From Candidatus Methanocrinis natronophilus (GTDB taxonomy: Archaea; Halobacteriota; Methanosarcinia; Methanotrichales; Methanotrichaceae): a stretch of DNA of 64,000 nt. The stretch covers positions 1 to 64,000 of the forward strand of contig JARFPK010000003.1 of NCBI GenBank assembly GCA_029167045.1. The letters are read 5' to 3'. Within the stretch, counting starts at the first letter, position 1; each line of letters opens with the position of its first letter. The position numbers and the translations under genes were made by a program. Shown here piece by piece: positions 15,730 to 25,861 of this stretch. Below the pieces are notes generated by a model. The model saw nothing but the letters and a program-made list of their open reading frames with translations, was not told the DNA's origin and did no database searches.

Positions 15730-18050
15730 TCCTTAAACCTCCGGATGAGCATAAATGGCAGAAGATTTGAGCCCCTAAAGATCGCCACCGCCTTATGTCT
15801 CCTCCAGTACTCGAGCCTTATAAGTAGCACCGGGAATACGGTGAAGGTGGCGAAGAGGGCGAATATGACCGATAGCACAGTTATCGTCCCAAAGCTGCTG
15901 GTCATGGGGAAGGGGGAGGCTATGAGGGCGGAGAAGCCGAAGATGGTGGTGAGCCCCGAGGCAAATATGGCGGCCCCTATGCTTCCCGTAGCTATCGATA
16001 GCGCCTCCATGGCGTCTTCGGTCTTCTCCTTCTCCTCGTAGAAACGCTCCATCGTCAGGATGGCATACTCCGACCCCACCCCCAGTATCAGAGCTCCCAG
16101 AGTGGCGGTCATGGGGTTGTAGGTCATACCGGATATGTACATCACCCCGCCCATCCAGCCGATGACCATGAACATCGGGAGCACCGGGAGGACAGCCTTA
16201 CCCAGGTCTCTGTATATCAACAGAAGGATGGAGAATATCAGGACCAGGCCCAGTAGGGTCATCCTTATCCTCCCGGTGGTGAGGGCGCCTATGACGGTGT
16301 TCATCACCACCATATCTCCAGTCTGGGTGACGGATATCCCTGGAGGATGTTCAAACCATTGGAGGTCCTTATCGACCTCGTTCATAAGCCGCTCGACCCC
16401 GACCTGGCCGAGGTTCTTGAAGGCATCTCCGATATCGAGGATGATCTGGGCGGTGTCGTGGCCGTCGACGTACTGGTATTTGGCCTGCTCGGGGAGCTCT
16501 TCGAGGACCGCCACCACCTCAGACCTCTCGTGGGGTATCGTTCCACCGTGGTAGCCCTTGACGAGAGTGGCTAGGCTAGAAGCCCCGTGGACCTGGTCCC
16601 TAGACCCGACGACGTATTCGCCGAACTGGTCCATCCATCTCAGGGTCGACGGATCGACGACGTCCCCCTGGACGATGATATTCAACCGATCTTCGCCGCC
16701 GAATATGTCGTGGAGGTGGCGGAACTGGATGAGGGGCGGCAGATCCTGAGGAATGAACTCGTAGAGGTCCGTCTCGATGGGGACGTGGGTGTCGGCATAG
16801 AGGCCGACCAGGGATAGGAGGACGGCCGCCCCGAGGACCGCCCTCCACCTGCTGAGGATCAAGCTGACGTAGCTGACGATGATGGGAGTTATCGGAGACC
16901 TCCTCTCCTTTCTGACGGCACCGTTGCGGCTGTTCCTCTCGTTTCTCCCCCGCTCCATCAGGTGTATTACGGTGACTCCTACGAAGAGGGAGGAGAGGTA
17001 GCACATGATGATCCCTATGAGGCAGAGGAGGCCGAAGTCCCGGACCATGGGGACCGAGGAGGAGAAGAGGGAGAAGAAACCCGCCCCGGTGATGATCAGG
17101 GCTATGAGGACCGCCGGGGCGATCCGGGCCACCGTCTCTATCGCCGCCTTCGAGATGGACCCGCCCCGCTGGAACTCTTCCTCGATCCTGTTCTGAAACT
17201 GGATGGCGTAATCGATCCCAATGCCTATGAGGATCGGAAAGGCCGCCATAGATACCATAGTGAGAGGGACCTGGAGAAACCCCATCATACCGAAGGTCCA
17301 GATTATCCCAAGGAAGACGACCGGAAGCGGCAGGAGGGGAAGGCTGACGTGCCTGAAGACGAGGATGAGGGCCACTATCATCAGGAGGCCGGAGATCAGG
17401 AGGAGATTCGTCATGGAGGCGTTCATCTCCCGCTCGATCTCGTCTCCGAGGGCGATCTCGCCTGTGACTATCGTATCGGCCCCGGCGGGAAAATCCGCCA
17501 TCGCCACCGCGGATCGAGCCTCGGGAAGTATCGCCTCGAGGCTCGCCATGGGGATGTAGGTAGGAAGATCGATGGGGATGATGGTATGCCTCCGGTCGGG
17601 GAGGATGGCTTTGAGGGCGGCGGGGTTCGTCCTCTCCAGCTCTTCTAGGATCTCGTCGATCCTCGCCTGGGAGTCGGGGACCCTTCGGATCCCTGTCGCC
17701 TCGGCCTCCACTTCCATCACCATCTCGGCCAGGCTGACCGTCCCCAGGACGTAATCGACCGCCTCCATCTGGCGGGTCAACCTTTCCATCGCCTTCAGGG
17801 ATCCGGGGGTGGTGACCGAGTCCCCCTCCACCAGGACGACGATCGACTGGGTCCCGAACCGATCGTTATAGAGGTGGGAGAACTCGACGTAGAGCCTGGA
17901 GTCCGCGTCTACGAAGGTCTCGATCTCTGTCTCCATGGTGATAGTCTGAGCATAATGGATCGATGCCACCGTCAGGAGCGCCGCTAACGTCAGAATGACG
18001 ATCGGATTCGCCTCGATCCACCTCCCCAGCCTCTCTCCACCCCTCACCAT
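15726..18050 (-). CDS. RND superfamily exporter (HAE3/MMPL type)
   Basis: 774 residues with the duplicated RND layout. An N-terminal helix (ANPIVILTLAALLTVASIHY) is followed by a large extracellular loop, five or six helices (LLLISGLLMIVALILVFRHV and onward, with GIGIDYAIQF, the proton-relay type helix), then a second helix, loop and helix bundle (GVGSEYAILTMERF). The archaeal HAE3 family is thought to export lipids or hydrophobic compounds. It is divergent from a GbsR/MarR-type regulator and followed by an overlapping COG1361-like gene, so a locally regulated exporter unit is likely. The substrate is unknown. Confidence 0.88.
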   Translation of the reverse strand: MVRGGERLGRWIEANPIVILTLAALLTVASIHYAQTITMETEIETFVDADSRLYVEFSHLYNDRFGTQSIVVLVEGDSVTTPGSLKAMERLTRQMEAVDYVLGTVSLAEMVMEVEAEATGIRRVPDSQARIDEILEELERTNPAALKAILPDRRHTIIPIDLPTYIPMASLEAILPEARSAVAMADFPAGADTIVTGEIALGDEIEREMNASMTNLLLISGLLMIVALILVFRHVSLPLLPLPVVFLGIIWTFGMMGFLQVPLTMVSMAAFPILIGIGIDYAIQFQNRIEEEFQRGGSISKAAIETVARIAPAVLIALIITGAGFFSLFSSSVPMVRDFGLLCLIGIIMCYLSSLFVGVTVIHLMERGRNERNSRNGAVRKERRSPITPIIVSYVSLILSRWRAVLGAAVLLSLVGLYADTHVPIETDLYEFIPQDLPPLIQFRHLHDIFGGEDRLNIIVQGDVVDPSTLRWMDQFGEYVVGSRDQVHGASSLATLVKGYHGGTIPHERSEVVAVLEELPEQAKYQYVDGHDTAQIILDIGDAFKNLGQVGVERLMNEVDKDLQWFEHPPGISVTQTGDMVVMNTVIGALTTGRIRMTLLGLVLIFSILLLIYRDLGKAVLPVLPMFMVIGWMGGVMYISGMTYNPMTATLGALILGVGSEYAILTMERFYEEKEKTEDAMEALSIATGSIGAAIFASGLTTIFGFSALIASPFPMTSSFGTITVLSVIFALFATFTVFPVLLIRLEYWRRHKAVAIFRGSNLLPFMLIRRFKE

Positions 18051-18067
18051 CTCTTACCCTCAAATTT

Positions 18068-18076
18068 TTTATATAA
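18068..18076. promoter_or_regulatory. TATA element in the divergent exporter/regulator region
   Basis: TTTATATAA lies in the 76-base gap between the RND gene (start 18050) and the regulator (start 18127). It could serve the plus-strand regulator, giving a leader of about 30 bases, and a regulator bound here could also control the exporter. The assignment to one gene is uncertain. Confidence 0.45.
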
Positions 18077-18126
18077 TCACAATAATTGCAAGATTCGGAA
18101 TCTTCGGAGCTTTCGGAGGATACGAA

Positions 18127-18705
18127 ATGTACTTAAAGCTTATGGCAGACCCACCAACGATGAATCGGGAGGATCCTCAACCCGACGAGGCGGCGAGAAG
18201 GTCCATCGTCGACGCCAGCATAAGGGTGGCGAAGATGCTGGGGTACAGCGACGCTGCCGGAGCGATCCGGGGATATCTGATGCTATCAGACGTCCCTTTA
18301 TCCCTGGACGATCTGGCGGAGGTGACGGGCTACAGTAAGTCCACCGTCAGCACCAACATGGCGCAGCTGGAGAGGATGGGTATAGTCCGCCGGGTCCGCA
18401 GGCCCGGGGACAAGAGGCACTACTACTCCACCATAATCAGCATAGATGAGGGGAGGAAGGTTCACAACGAGATATTCAGGGAGATCATGCAGATCCTCGC
18501 CGAAGGAGCCGAGAAGGGGATGGAGCATCTGGAGGCGGCCGGAGGGGGGCAAGAGGCTGAGAGGCTCATAGGGCGGCTGGGGTTGATCAGAGACGACTGC
18601 ATCGGGGGTCAGAGGTTTGCCGATCTCCTCGATCAGTTCTCCATCCAGGAGCTGACGGAGATCCTCGCCCGGGAGGTCGAAGGGCGGAATAAGGGGGGGA
18701 AGTGA
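18127..18705 (+). CDS. GbsR/MarR-type transcriptional regulator
   Basis: 192 residues from the ATG at 18127, which has GGAGG 8 bases upstream. Residues 40-110 form a winged helix-turn-helix: LSLDDLAEVTGYSKSTVSTN is the recognition region and VRRVRRPGDKRHYYSTI the wing, as in GbsR-like regulators of the MarR superfamily. A C-terminal helical part (about 110-190) would dimerise. It faces the RND exporter gene and is followed by an MFS exporter on its own strand, so it probably senses a compound handled by one or both. The effector is unknown. Confidence 0.85.
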   Translation: MYLKLMADPPTMNREDPQPDEAARRSIVDASIRVAKMLGYSDAAGAIRGYLMLSDVPLSLDDLAEVTGYSKSTVSTNMAQLERMGIVRRVRRPGDKRHYYSTIISIDEGRKVHNEIFREIMQILAEGAEKGMEHLEAAGGGQEAERLIGRLGLIRDDCIGGQRFADLLDQFSIQELTEILAREVEGRNKGGK

Positions 18706-18813
18706 ACCTGTATGAGGGATCGATAAGGCAGATCGGTTCTGAGGGGAACCGGTTCTGTGGCCCTGGCTTTAGAGGGGGGGGGAGATCTCCCCCGGCCTTC
18801 AGGATAGGACCTC

Positions 18814-19992
18814 ATGAAGGGAGATCATCGGATCTTTGAAATCCTCTTCATATCGGTCTTCGCCGCCATGCTCGGCCTGGGGATAATTGGACCGCTCCTG
18901 CCCATATACGCCGAGAACCTGGGGGCCACCGGCCTTTGGATCGGCATCATCTTCTCGGGTTTTGCGGCCGCCAGGGCCATATTCATGCCGATGGTCGGAA
19001 GGCTCTCCGACGAATCGGGAAGGAAGAAATTCATAGTCTTCGGCCTCCTCGCCTACGCCGTCCTCTCCCTCGGTTACGTCACCGCAGGAAGCGTATACTC
19101 CCTCACCGTCGTCCGGTTCCTCCACGGCATAGCCTCGGCGATGGTGGTTCCCATAGCCATGGCCTACGTCGGCGACCTTTCCAAGAAAGGGGAGGAGGGG
19201 GCCCACATGGCGAAGTTTCAGGTATCCTTCTTCCTGGGCCTCGGCTCTGGCCCCCTCCTGGGAGGGGTCCTGAACGACGCCTTCGGTTTTGCATCGGCCT
19301 TTTACGCCATGGCCGGCTTATCGTCCCTGGCGTTCCTGGTGGTCGTCGTCTTCCTCCCGGAGACTGAAGGCCGGTCGGCGCCCGGGATGGATGAGAGGAT
19401 AACTCTTAAGGGGATCTACCGCCACCCCGCCATCTCTGCGATCCTCGCCTTCACCGCCCTCAACGCCATAGTCCGGGGGATCCTTCTCGTCTTCATGCCC
19501 CTCTACGCCCCAAAGATCTCCGTCGTCCCGGGGCAGGTGGGTTTGATCCTCACCGTCTCCATATTTCTGATGGCGGTCTTTCAGATACCCATGGGACGGA
19601 TGGCAGACAGGGGGAACGCCACGTCGATGATCCTGGCAGGCTCCCTCCTCTCCGCCGCGAGCCTCGCCCTAATACCGACGGCCGACTCCTTCTGGGACCT
19701 ATTCATCGTCGCCTCAGCCAACGGCATCGGTAGCGCATGCATGGTCCCGGCCCTGATGGCCCTGACGGTGAAGCTCGGAAAGGAGATCGGTATGGGGGCC
19801 TCCATGGGCGCCTACAACACCGCCATGTCCGTCGGGATGGTCACCGCCCCCCTCCTGGGGGGGGTGGTAATGGACGCGTCTTCGATCCATTCGGTCTTCC
19901 TCCTGGGTGGGGGGTTAGGGGTCGCCGCGACGGTCCTCTTCTATTTATCGATGAGGAGGTCTCTGTCGTCGGTGGAGGGTTCATCGGAGTGA
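18814..19992 (+). CDS. Major facilitator superfamily exporter
   Basis: 392 residues with 12 predicted helices. Motif A of MFS drug exporters is seen in the loop between helices 2 and 3 (GRLSDESGRKKFI), and a related GRMADRGN in the second half. The first helix region GLGIIGPLLPIYAENLGATG resembles TetA/BmrA-type antiporters. It lies 108 bases downstream of the GbsR/MarR-type regulator in the same direction and may be under its control. The exported compound is unknown. Confidence 0.88.
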   Translation: MKGDHRIFEILFISVFAAMLGLGIIGPLLPIYAENLGATGLWIGIIFSGFAAARAIFMPMVGRLSDESGRKKFIVFGLLAYAVLSLGYVTAGSVYSLTVVRFLHGIASAMVVPIAMAYVGDLSKKGEEGAHMAKFQVSFFLGLGSGPLLGGVLNDAFGFASAFYAMAGLSSLAFLVVVVFLPETEGRSAPGMDERITLKGIYRHPAISAILAFTALNAIVRGILLVFMPLYAPKISVVPGQVGLILTVSIFLMAVFQIPMGRMADRGNATSMILAGSLLSAASLALIPTADSFWDLFIVASANGIGSACMVPALMALTVKLGKEIGMGASMGAYNTAMSVGMVTAPLLGGVVMDASSIHSVFLLGGGLGVAATVLFYLSMRRSLSSVEGSSE

Positions 19993-20055
19993 AACTCCAC
20001 CGACCAACCTGCTGGAAAGTATCGCATCGGAGCGAAGAGGTCATCCTGGAGGCTT

Positions 20056-23000
20056 CTATTTTGGGATGGTGAACCTAAAGGTCGACCCCTCGCCGGGGGC
20101 CGACTCGACCCATATCCTGCCACCGAAGGTCTCGACGATCTTCTTGACGGTGGCAAGGCCGATCCCCGAACCCTCCTGCGACCTGTCCAGGCGGGAGAAG
20201 GGGTCGAATATCCTGTCATGATATCTCATATCAAAACCGATCCCCCGATCCCGAACGGAGAACTCGTACTCGTCGCCTAGATCCGAGGATCTCACCTCTA
20301 TATCGACATCGTCCTTCGAATATTTTATACAGTTATCCAGAAGGTTCGTAAAGATCTGCTTGGCCCGGCTCCTTTCGAGGGTGATGACCGGAAACTCCCC
20401 TCGGAGGCGGAGATCTATCGGCTTATCCTTCGCCAGGGGTCTCACCTCATCGTAAGCCTCGAGGATCAGCTTCTTCATATCGATATCCTCCGGTGGCGAG
20501 ATGATCCTTCCTATCCGGGAGTGGTCCAGAAGGTCCAGGATCAGCCGATCCATCCCGCTGGCGATCTTCCCTATCCTATCGAGGTACCTCTTCCCGGTCT
20601 CGTCTAGCTTTTCTCCATAATCCTCCTGGAGGGCGAGGGCGAACCCCTGGATGCCCCGGAGCGGCGCCCGCAGGTCATGAGAGATGGTGTAGGCGAAGCT
20701 CTCCAGCTCCCGGTTGAGGCTCTTGAGCTTCTCCTCATACTCGATAGTCTCGGATATGTCTCTGGCCACAGCGATCGTCGCCATCAGCCCACCGTCCTTG
20801 CTGGTGACGGGGGCGAAGCTGACGGAGGCGGGGAAGGTGGACCCGTCCTTCCTGACGCAGGTCATCCGCCTCCTACCGCCGTTTACCCCATCTTCGGGGT
20901 AGGGCTCGTCATCGAAATCGAGGATGAAGTCCCTATATAGCCTTCCCCGGACCTCTTCCAGCTTGAACCCGAACATATCCAGCAGGGCCGGGTTTGCGAA
21001 GAGGAGGTGGTCGGCTTTTCCGAAGATGGCTATACCGTCGTTCGACGACTCTATGGCGTCCATGAAGAGGAGCATCTGCTCTTCCAGCCACCGGTCGTAA
21101 GATATATCATGGCCGAAGGCGATCACCCTCTCGATCTCGCCGGTCCTGGACCGGACGACGCTCCAACCCCACTGGACCGCCACCTCGTCACCGGTCCTGG
21201 TGATGACGGCGGCTTCTGTCTGGCCGGAGGGCTTCCCCTCGAATATGGATGAGACGGAGGCCTTGAAGGAACCTCTATCAGCTTCCGCTACGAATAGATC
21301 GAAGAAGCTCTCTCCTGCCACCTCTCTTGAAGACTTACCGGTGATGTTCTCGGCGCCCCTGTTGAAGAGGGTGATCCTCCCCTGAGGATCGAGGCCGACT
21401 ATGAATAGGTCTGCGCCTTCGATGATCCCCCTCGAAAACTCCCTTTCAGAACGGATCTCCTCTTCCATCCTGGCAAACTCGGTCATGTCCTGGGCGGTGA
21501 TGACGATCCCGATCCCTTTGCCGTCGCTATCCTCCAGCTTTATGCCGTTCCATGAGATCACCTTCTCCCCACCGGAGCTGATCCGGATCTTCGTCCTGTG
21601 CCTCTCCGCCGTCATCCCCATATCGATATCTTCCAGGGCGTCGAGGAACGCCGACCTCTCCAGGGGATCGGGGAAGAGGATGGTCCAGATCTCCTCGTCC
21701 ATCATCACCTCCGAGGCAGAGTATCCCGTCACCTCTTCAGCCGCCCTGTTCCAGAGGAAGATCCTCTTTCTCCTGTCGATGACGAAGATCATGGGGCTTC
21801 CTATCTCCACCAGCTTCTCGCTTAGGTCCGCCAGCTGTTTTATGTTCTCCTCCACCCTCTTCCTCTCGGTTATGTCGACTATCGTCCCCCGGAGGCCTAC
21901 CGGCCTACCATCCCGGATAATGGGGCGGGAGTAGACTATGAGGTGGAAGGTGGAACCTTCCTTCTTAAGCCCCGTGTACTCGTAGGTGAAGACCCGATCC
22001 TCGTGAAGGCTTCTCTGGAAGTTCTCCATCATATTCTCCCGGTCTTCGTAGGCGAATACCTGGAAGATGTTCACTCCCTTATCTAGATCGTCGCGCCCGT
22101 AACCGTAGAGGTCGAAGGCGGTCTGGTTGGCGAAGGTGACCCTACCCTGAAGGTCGCATTCGAAGATAGGCTGGGGGAGGGTGTCGGCCATCTCCCGGAA
22201 CCTCCGTTCGCTCTCAACGAGGGCCATCTCGACCTCTTTCCTCTCAGTTATATCGAGAGCGATTCCTTCAACATGGGTCACGTCGCCGTCCTCATCCCGG
22301 CTGATCCAGACATTGCTGGCAAGCCATCGGACCTCGCCAGACGAGTTGAGAACTCTGAACTCCTGGTAGAATCTGTTGGATCCTTCCTCGATCTGCCGTT
22401 TCAATTCGCAGACTACCAGCTCCAGATCGTCAGGATGGACTAAGCTTCCATCAAAGGAAGCGGCTCCTGAATAAAAGTCGTCGGGGGTGTATCCCAATTG
22501 GCTGACGTTTTCTGATACGAAACCAACGGGGCCTCCCAGAGGGACGGGCTGGACGAAGGCGATGGCAGGACTTCGCCTGACGATCCGCTCCAGCTCGATA
22601 CGCTTCTGCGAACCTTCAAAGATCGCTTCTTCCATCTCTTTTCGCCAGGAGACGTCCTGCATCACCCCCGCCATCTTGGTGGGGCGGCCGTCCCCATCCC
22701 TCTCCATTACGTGCCCCCGATCCTGGACCCAGATCCATTCCCCCCCGGCCTTCGTCCTGTAGTCGATATCTAAGAGGTCGTTCCTCCCCTCCAGGGTATC
22801 CCGGAGGGCCGCCTCGACGGCGGGGAGGTCATCGGGATGGATCGACCTCTTCCAGGCCAGCTCGTCGCTCTTCTCGGCGGTGGGGATCCCTATCATATCG
22901 GCGTACCTGCGGTTGTGTACCACCTCCCCCGTCACCAAATCCCAGTTCCAGACGGCGAGGTCCGCCCCCTCGACGGCGAGCTTCAGCCGTTCTTCGCTCT

Positions 23001-23571
23001 CCATCAGCACCTCTTGCACCTTCTTCTGCTCCGTAATGTCCACCAGGATGTCGTGAAGTCCTTCGAGCCCCCCGTCGTCGATGGGCCTGCCGTAGGTCCT
23101 AACAAATCGGACGCCCCCCTCTCTGTCGATGAACCGCAGCTCCGAGCCCGTTGATCTGCCCGCGAGGGCGCTTTTGATCCTCCTATCCAGAAAGCCGACG
23201 TCATCGGGATGGATGAACTGCGATACGTTTTGACCGAGGACCTCCCCGACCGAGTAGCCGAAGATCCTCTCGACGGCGGGGCTGATGTAGGCGATACTAC
23301 CCCCGGGTTCGACGACGTAGATCACCCCGTCCAGGTTCTCCACCAGGGCTCTGTACCTCTCCATCGACCTTCGAAGCGCCTCTTGCGCCGCCGCCTCCGC
23401 CTCGTCCCTTCTCTTGAGGTCTTCCAGGTATCTGCGCAGCCTCGCGAGGGAGAGGGAGACCTCCTCCAGGCCCCTGGCCATCTCTTCATTCGAGGGGCGG
23501 TCCTCCCCGAGGAGGGACCTGATCCTCCTTTGCGCTGTATCTATCTCTTCATCCATAATTTCATGGCTCAT
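20056..23571 (-). CDS. Cytoplasmic multi-PAS sensor histidine kinase
   Basis: 1171 residues without membrane helices. After an N-terminal coiled segment (20-65) there are about seven PAS/PAC modules (roughly 70-190, 190-320, 330-450, 455-570, 575-700, 705-820, 825-950); each ends in a DITE-type PAC motif, e.g. ILVDITEQKK and GTIVDITERK. HisKA follows with the phospho-acceptor SHDLRAPLRGIQGFA (about 965), then HATPase with NLLDNCIKYS (N box), RDRGIGFD (G1) and GSGIGLATVKK (G2). It ends in FRFTIPK. It senses an unknown signal, perhaps redox or small ligands. No response regulator adjoins it, so the partner is elsewhere. Confidence 0.92.
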   Translation of the reverse strand: MSHEIMDEEIDTAQRRIRSLLGEDRPSNEEMARGLEEVSLSLARLRRYLEDLKRRDEAEAAAQEALRRSMERYRALVENLDGVIYVVEPGGSIAYISPAVERIFGYSVGEVLGQNVSQFIHPDDVGFLDRRIKSALAGRSTGSELRFIDREGGVRFVRTYGRPIDDGGLEGLHDILVDITEQKKVQEVLMESEERLKLAVEGADLAVWNWDLVTGEVVHNRRYADMIGIPTAEKSDELAWKRSIHPDDLPAVEAALRDTLEGRNDLLDIDYRTKAGGEWIWVQDRGHVMERDGDGRPTKMAGVMQDVSWRKEMEEAIFEGSQKRIELERIVRRSPAIAFVQPVPLGGPVGFVSENVSQLGYTPDDFYSGAASFDGSLVHPDDLELVVCELKRQIEEGSNRFYQEFRVLNSSGEVRWLASNVWISRDEDGDVTHVEGIALDITERKEVEMALVESERRFREMADTLPQPIFECDLQGRVTFANQTAFDLYGYGRDDLDKGVNIFQVFAYEDRENMMENFQRSLHEDRVFTYEYTGLKKEGSTFHLIVYSRPIIRDGRPVGLRGTIVDITERKRVEENIKQLADLSEKLVEIGSPMIFVIDRRKRIFLWNRAAEEVTGYSASEVMMDEEIWTILFPDPLERSAFLDALEDIDMGMTAERHRTKIRISSGGEKVISWNGIKLEDSDGKGIGIVITAQDMTEFARMEEEIRSEREFSRGIIEGADLFIVGLDPQGRITLFNRGAENITGKSSREVAGESFFDLFVAEADRGSFKASVSSIFEGKPSGQTEAAVITRTGDEVAVQWGWSVVRSRTGEIERVIAFGHDISYDRWLEEQMLLFMDAIESSNDGIAIFGKADHLLFANPALLDMFGFKLEEVRGRLYRDFILDFDDEPYPEDGVNGGRRRMTCVRKDGSTFPASVSFAPVTSKDGGLMATIAVARDISETIEYEEKLKSLNRELESFAYTISHDLRAPLRGIQGFALALQEDYGEKLDETGKRYLDRIGKIASGMDRLILDLLDHSRIGRIISPPEDIDMKKLILEAYDEVRPLAKDKPIDLRLRGEFPVITLERSRAKQIFTNLLDNCIKYSKDDVDIEVRSSDLGDEYEFSVRDRGIGFDMRYHDRIFDPFSRLDRSQEGSGIGLATVKKIVETFGGRIWVESAPGEGSTFRFTIPK

Positions 23572-23871
23572 ATAGGCGACAACTCCTCGGAAGGTCAGAA
23601 CTTCTCTTGGGTGATTTTAATATAGGTTTCGATATCATAGTGCCGAGATCTCCGGGGATTCTGCCGTCCAGGCAAGGCTACTGAGCATATCGGACGGTCG
23701 GGTTATTTTCCTGGATCTCAGATCCACTTGGAAGAGGAAGAATATCAGATCATCGGCGTTGCATAAGCTCTCCTGCCACATCGGAGATGCTGGGCGGTCT
23801 CGTCTCAGGCCCCTACGCCATATACGGGTTCGAGGAAACCTTAAAGGAGGGGCGACCGGAGACTCTAGGCC

Positions 23872-24837
23872 ATGGAGCCGATCTCAGAACTGGTCCTGAA
23901 GCTCGGAAGCGCAGACTACTTCGAGAGGCAGAGCGCCGCCTGGAGGCTGGTGGAGGCGGGGTCTGGAGCGGCGGACCCGCTCCTCGAGGCCCTGGAAGGA
24001 GACGAAAACCCCCAGGTCCGGTTCAAGGCAGCCTGGGCCCTGGGAAAGATGAGGGAGAGAAGGGCCGTCGGTCCCCTATCAACAGCCCTCTCTCTGGATG
24101 AAGACCCCTCCGTCAGGGAGTGGGCGGCTTCGGCCCTGGAGGCGATCGGAGACCCCAGGGCCGTCCCTGCCCTCGCCCAGTCACTGGCGACGGACCCGTC
24201 CGGGGAGGTGAGGCTCCGATCGTCCCTCGCCCTCGTCGCCTTCGGCGCCGTGGACGCCTTCGAAGAGCTTCTGGGAAGGGGGGACCTGGATGCGAAGAGG
24301 ATGGCGGTCGTCGCCCTCGGACGCCTCCGGTCTGCCGGATCCCTCCCCTTGGTGGCGCCTTTCGTCGGGGCCGAGGACCCGGAGCTACGGAGGAGGGCAG
24401 CCTGGTCCCTGGGAGAGATGGGGACGGAGGAGGCGGCACCCCACCTCGCGCCGGCCCTCTCGGACGATACCCCCGCCGTCAGGATGGAGGCGGCGGGCTC
24501 CCTAGGAAAGATCGGTGGCCATGAAGCATGCGGAATGGCAGCGTCCCTCCTCGAGGACCCCGACTCCAGGGTGAGGCTCGCCGCCGTCACCGCCCTGGGG
24601 GAGATCGGCCTTCCCGACGGCCTCGACCGGCTGGTGGCGGTCCTCTTCGGCGTGGACGACGAGGAGATCCGGGCCTGGGCCGCCTGGTCCCTGGGGGAGA
24701 TCGGCGACATGCGGGCGATCGAGCCCCTCCAGGAGGCGTGCGTCCGGTGCTCACCAAAGGTCAGGGAGAAGGCCCTCGACTCTCTGGTGGAGGTCTTCGG
24801 TTTCGGCGGTGGGGAGAAGGGCGATGGAGGGATTTAG
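23872..24837 (+). CDS. HEAT-repeat (PBS lyase-like) protein
   Basis: 321 residues made of about ten HEAT repeats of 30-31 residues, for example DPLLEALEGDENPQVRFKAA WALGKM and RRRAAWSLGEMGTEEAAPHL. No signal peptide is present, so it is cytoplasmic. Such proteins are scaffolds for protein-protein contacts or, in some cases, chaperones for cofactor enzymes. It lies 54 bases upstream of MMP2 and MtxX on the same strand and may be cotranscribed with these methanogenesis genes, which hints at a role in cofactor or methyl-coenzyme M reductase maturation. That link is inference. Confidence 0.85.
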   Translation: MEPISELVLKLGSADYFERQSAAWRLVEAGSGAADPLLEALEGDENPQVRFKAAWALGKMRERRAVGPLSTALSLDEDPSVREWAASALEAIGDPRAVPALAQSLATDPSGEVRLRSSLALVAFGAVDAFEELLGRGDLDAKRMAVVALGRLRSAGSLPLVAPFVGAEDPELRRRAAWSLGEMGTEEAAPHLAPALSDDTPAVRMEAAGSLGKIGGHEACGMAASLLEDPDSRVRLAAVTALGEIGLPDGLDRLVAVLFGVDDEEIRAWAAWSLGEIGDMRAIEPLQEACVRCSPKVREKALDSLVEVFGFGGGEKGDGGI

Positions 24838-24891
24838 CCCCAGGGACCTTCGGACACCGTCACCTATTTTTCCAGGGCGGTCGTCTGATGG

Positions 24892-25857
24892 ATGATGAAC
24901 CTTGAGTCTCTCGCGGCCGAGCTTCGCGGGTTCGTGGGGATAACCCGCAAGAGGGCCATCGGCGATCTCGTCGGCCACTTTCCCGTGGAATCGGACCTGA
25001 TCATAGCCTCTTTCGGGGAGGATGCGGCGGTCATCGACGACGGCGAAGAGGTGATCCTCCTCGCCGCCGACGGGATCTGGTCGAGGCTTCTGGAGGCCGA
25101 CGCCGAATGGGCCGGCTACTGCGCCGTCCTCGTCAACGTCCACGACATCGCGGCGATGGGAGGTTGGCCTTTAGCGATGGTGGACGTCTTCTCCGCCGCC
25201 TCGGAGGACCTCGCCGAGGAGGTCCTCTCCGGGATGAGGAAGGGGATTGAGAAGTTCAATGTTCCCATAGTCGGCGGCCACTTCCATCCGGACACCCCCT
25301 ACTCCTCCCTCGACGTCGCCATCCTCGGGAAGGCGAAGAAGGGGGCGGTCATCCTCAGCTCTTCGGCGAGGCCCGGCGACTCCGTCGTCGTCGGGGTCGA
25401 CCTCGAAGGGAGGGTCCACCCGAAGTTCGCCATCAACTGGGACACCACCAGCTTCAAGGACGGGGAGGTCCTCCTCCGGCAGCTCGGATCGATGAGGGAG
25501 CTGGGGGAACGGGCCCTGGTGACGGCAGGAAAGGATATCAGCAACCCTGGGATGCTGGGGACCCTGGGGATGCTCCTGGAGTCGAGCCGGGCTGGGGCGG
25601 TCGTCGACATCGACCTCATCCCTCGACCCGAGGGGATGGATATGCTAGACTGGCAGAAGATGTATCCGGGGATGGGCTTCGTAGTGACCGCCCCCCCGGA
25701 GAAGGCCGGAGAGGTCACCGGGGTCTTTATCGAACGCGGCCTAGCCTCGGCCGTCATCGGAGAGGTGACGGAAGGGCGCAGGCTCGTGATATCATCGGGA
25801 TCGGAGACGGCGGTCCTCTTCGACTTCGAGGCCGAGAGTATCACGGGGATCGGGTGA
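24892..25857 (+). CDS. Methanogenesis marker protein 2 (AIR synthase/HypE-like ATPase)
   Basis: 321 residues. It contains FGEDAAVIDDGEEVILLAAD and VNVHDIAAMGGWPLAMVDV, the N-terminal ATP-binding motifs of the PurM/HypE/SelD superfamily, and VGGHFHPDTPYSSLDVAILG in place of the usual glycine-rich segment. This combination identifies methanogenesis marker 2, a protein found in nearly all methanogens. The exact reaction is not established. The gene for MtxX (marker 4) starts 4 bases after its stop codon, and such adjacency suggests a common process. Two consecutive ATG codons are possible starts. Confidence 0.88.
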   Translation: MMNLESLAAELRGFVGITRKRAIGDLVGHFPVESDLIIASFGEDAAVIDDGEEVILLAADGIWSRLLEADAEWAGYCAVLVNVHDIAAMGGWPLAMVDVFSAASEDLAEEVLSGMRKGIEKFNVPIVGGHFHPDTPYSSLDVAILGKAKKGAVILSSSARPGDSVVVGVDLEGRVHPKFAINWDTTSFKDGEVLLRQLGSMRELGERALVTAGKDISNPGMLGTLGMLLESSRAGAVVDIDLIPRPEGMDMLDWQKMYPGMGFVVTAPPEKAGEVTGVFIERGLASAVIGEVTEGRRLVISSGSETAVLFDFEAESITGIG

Positions 25858-25861
25858 TATC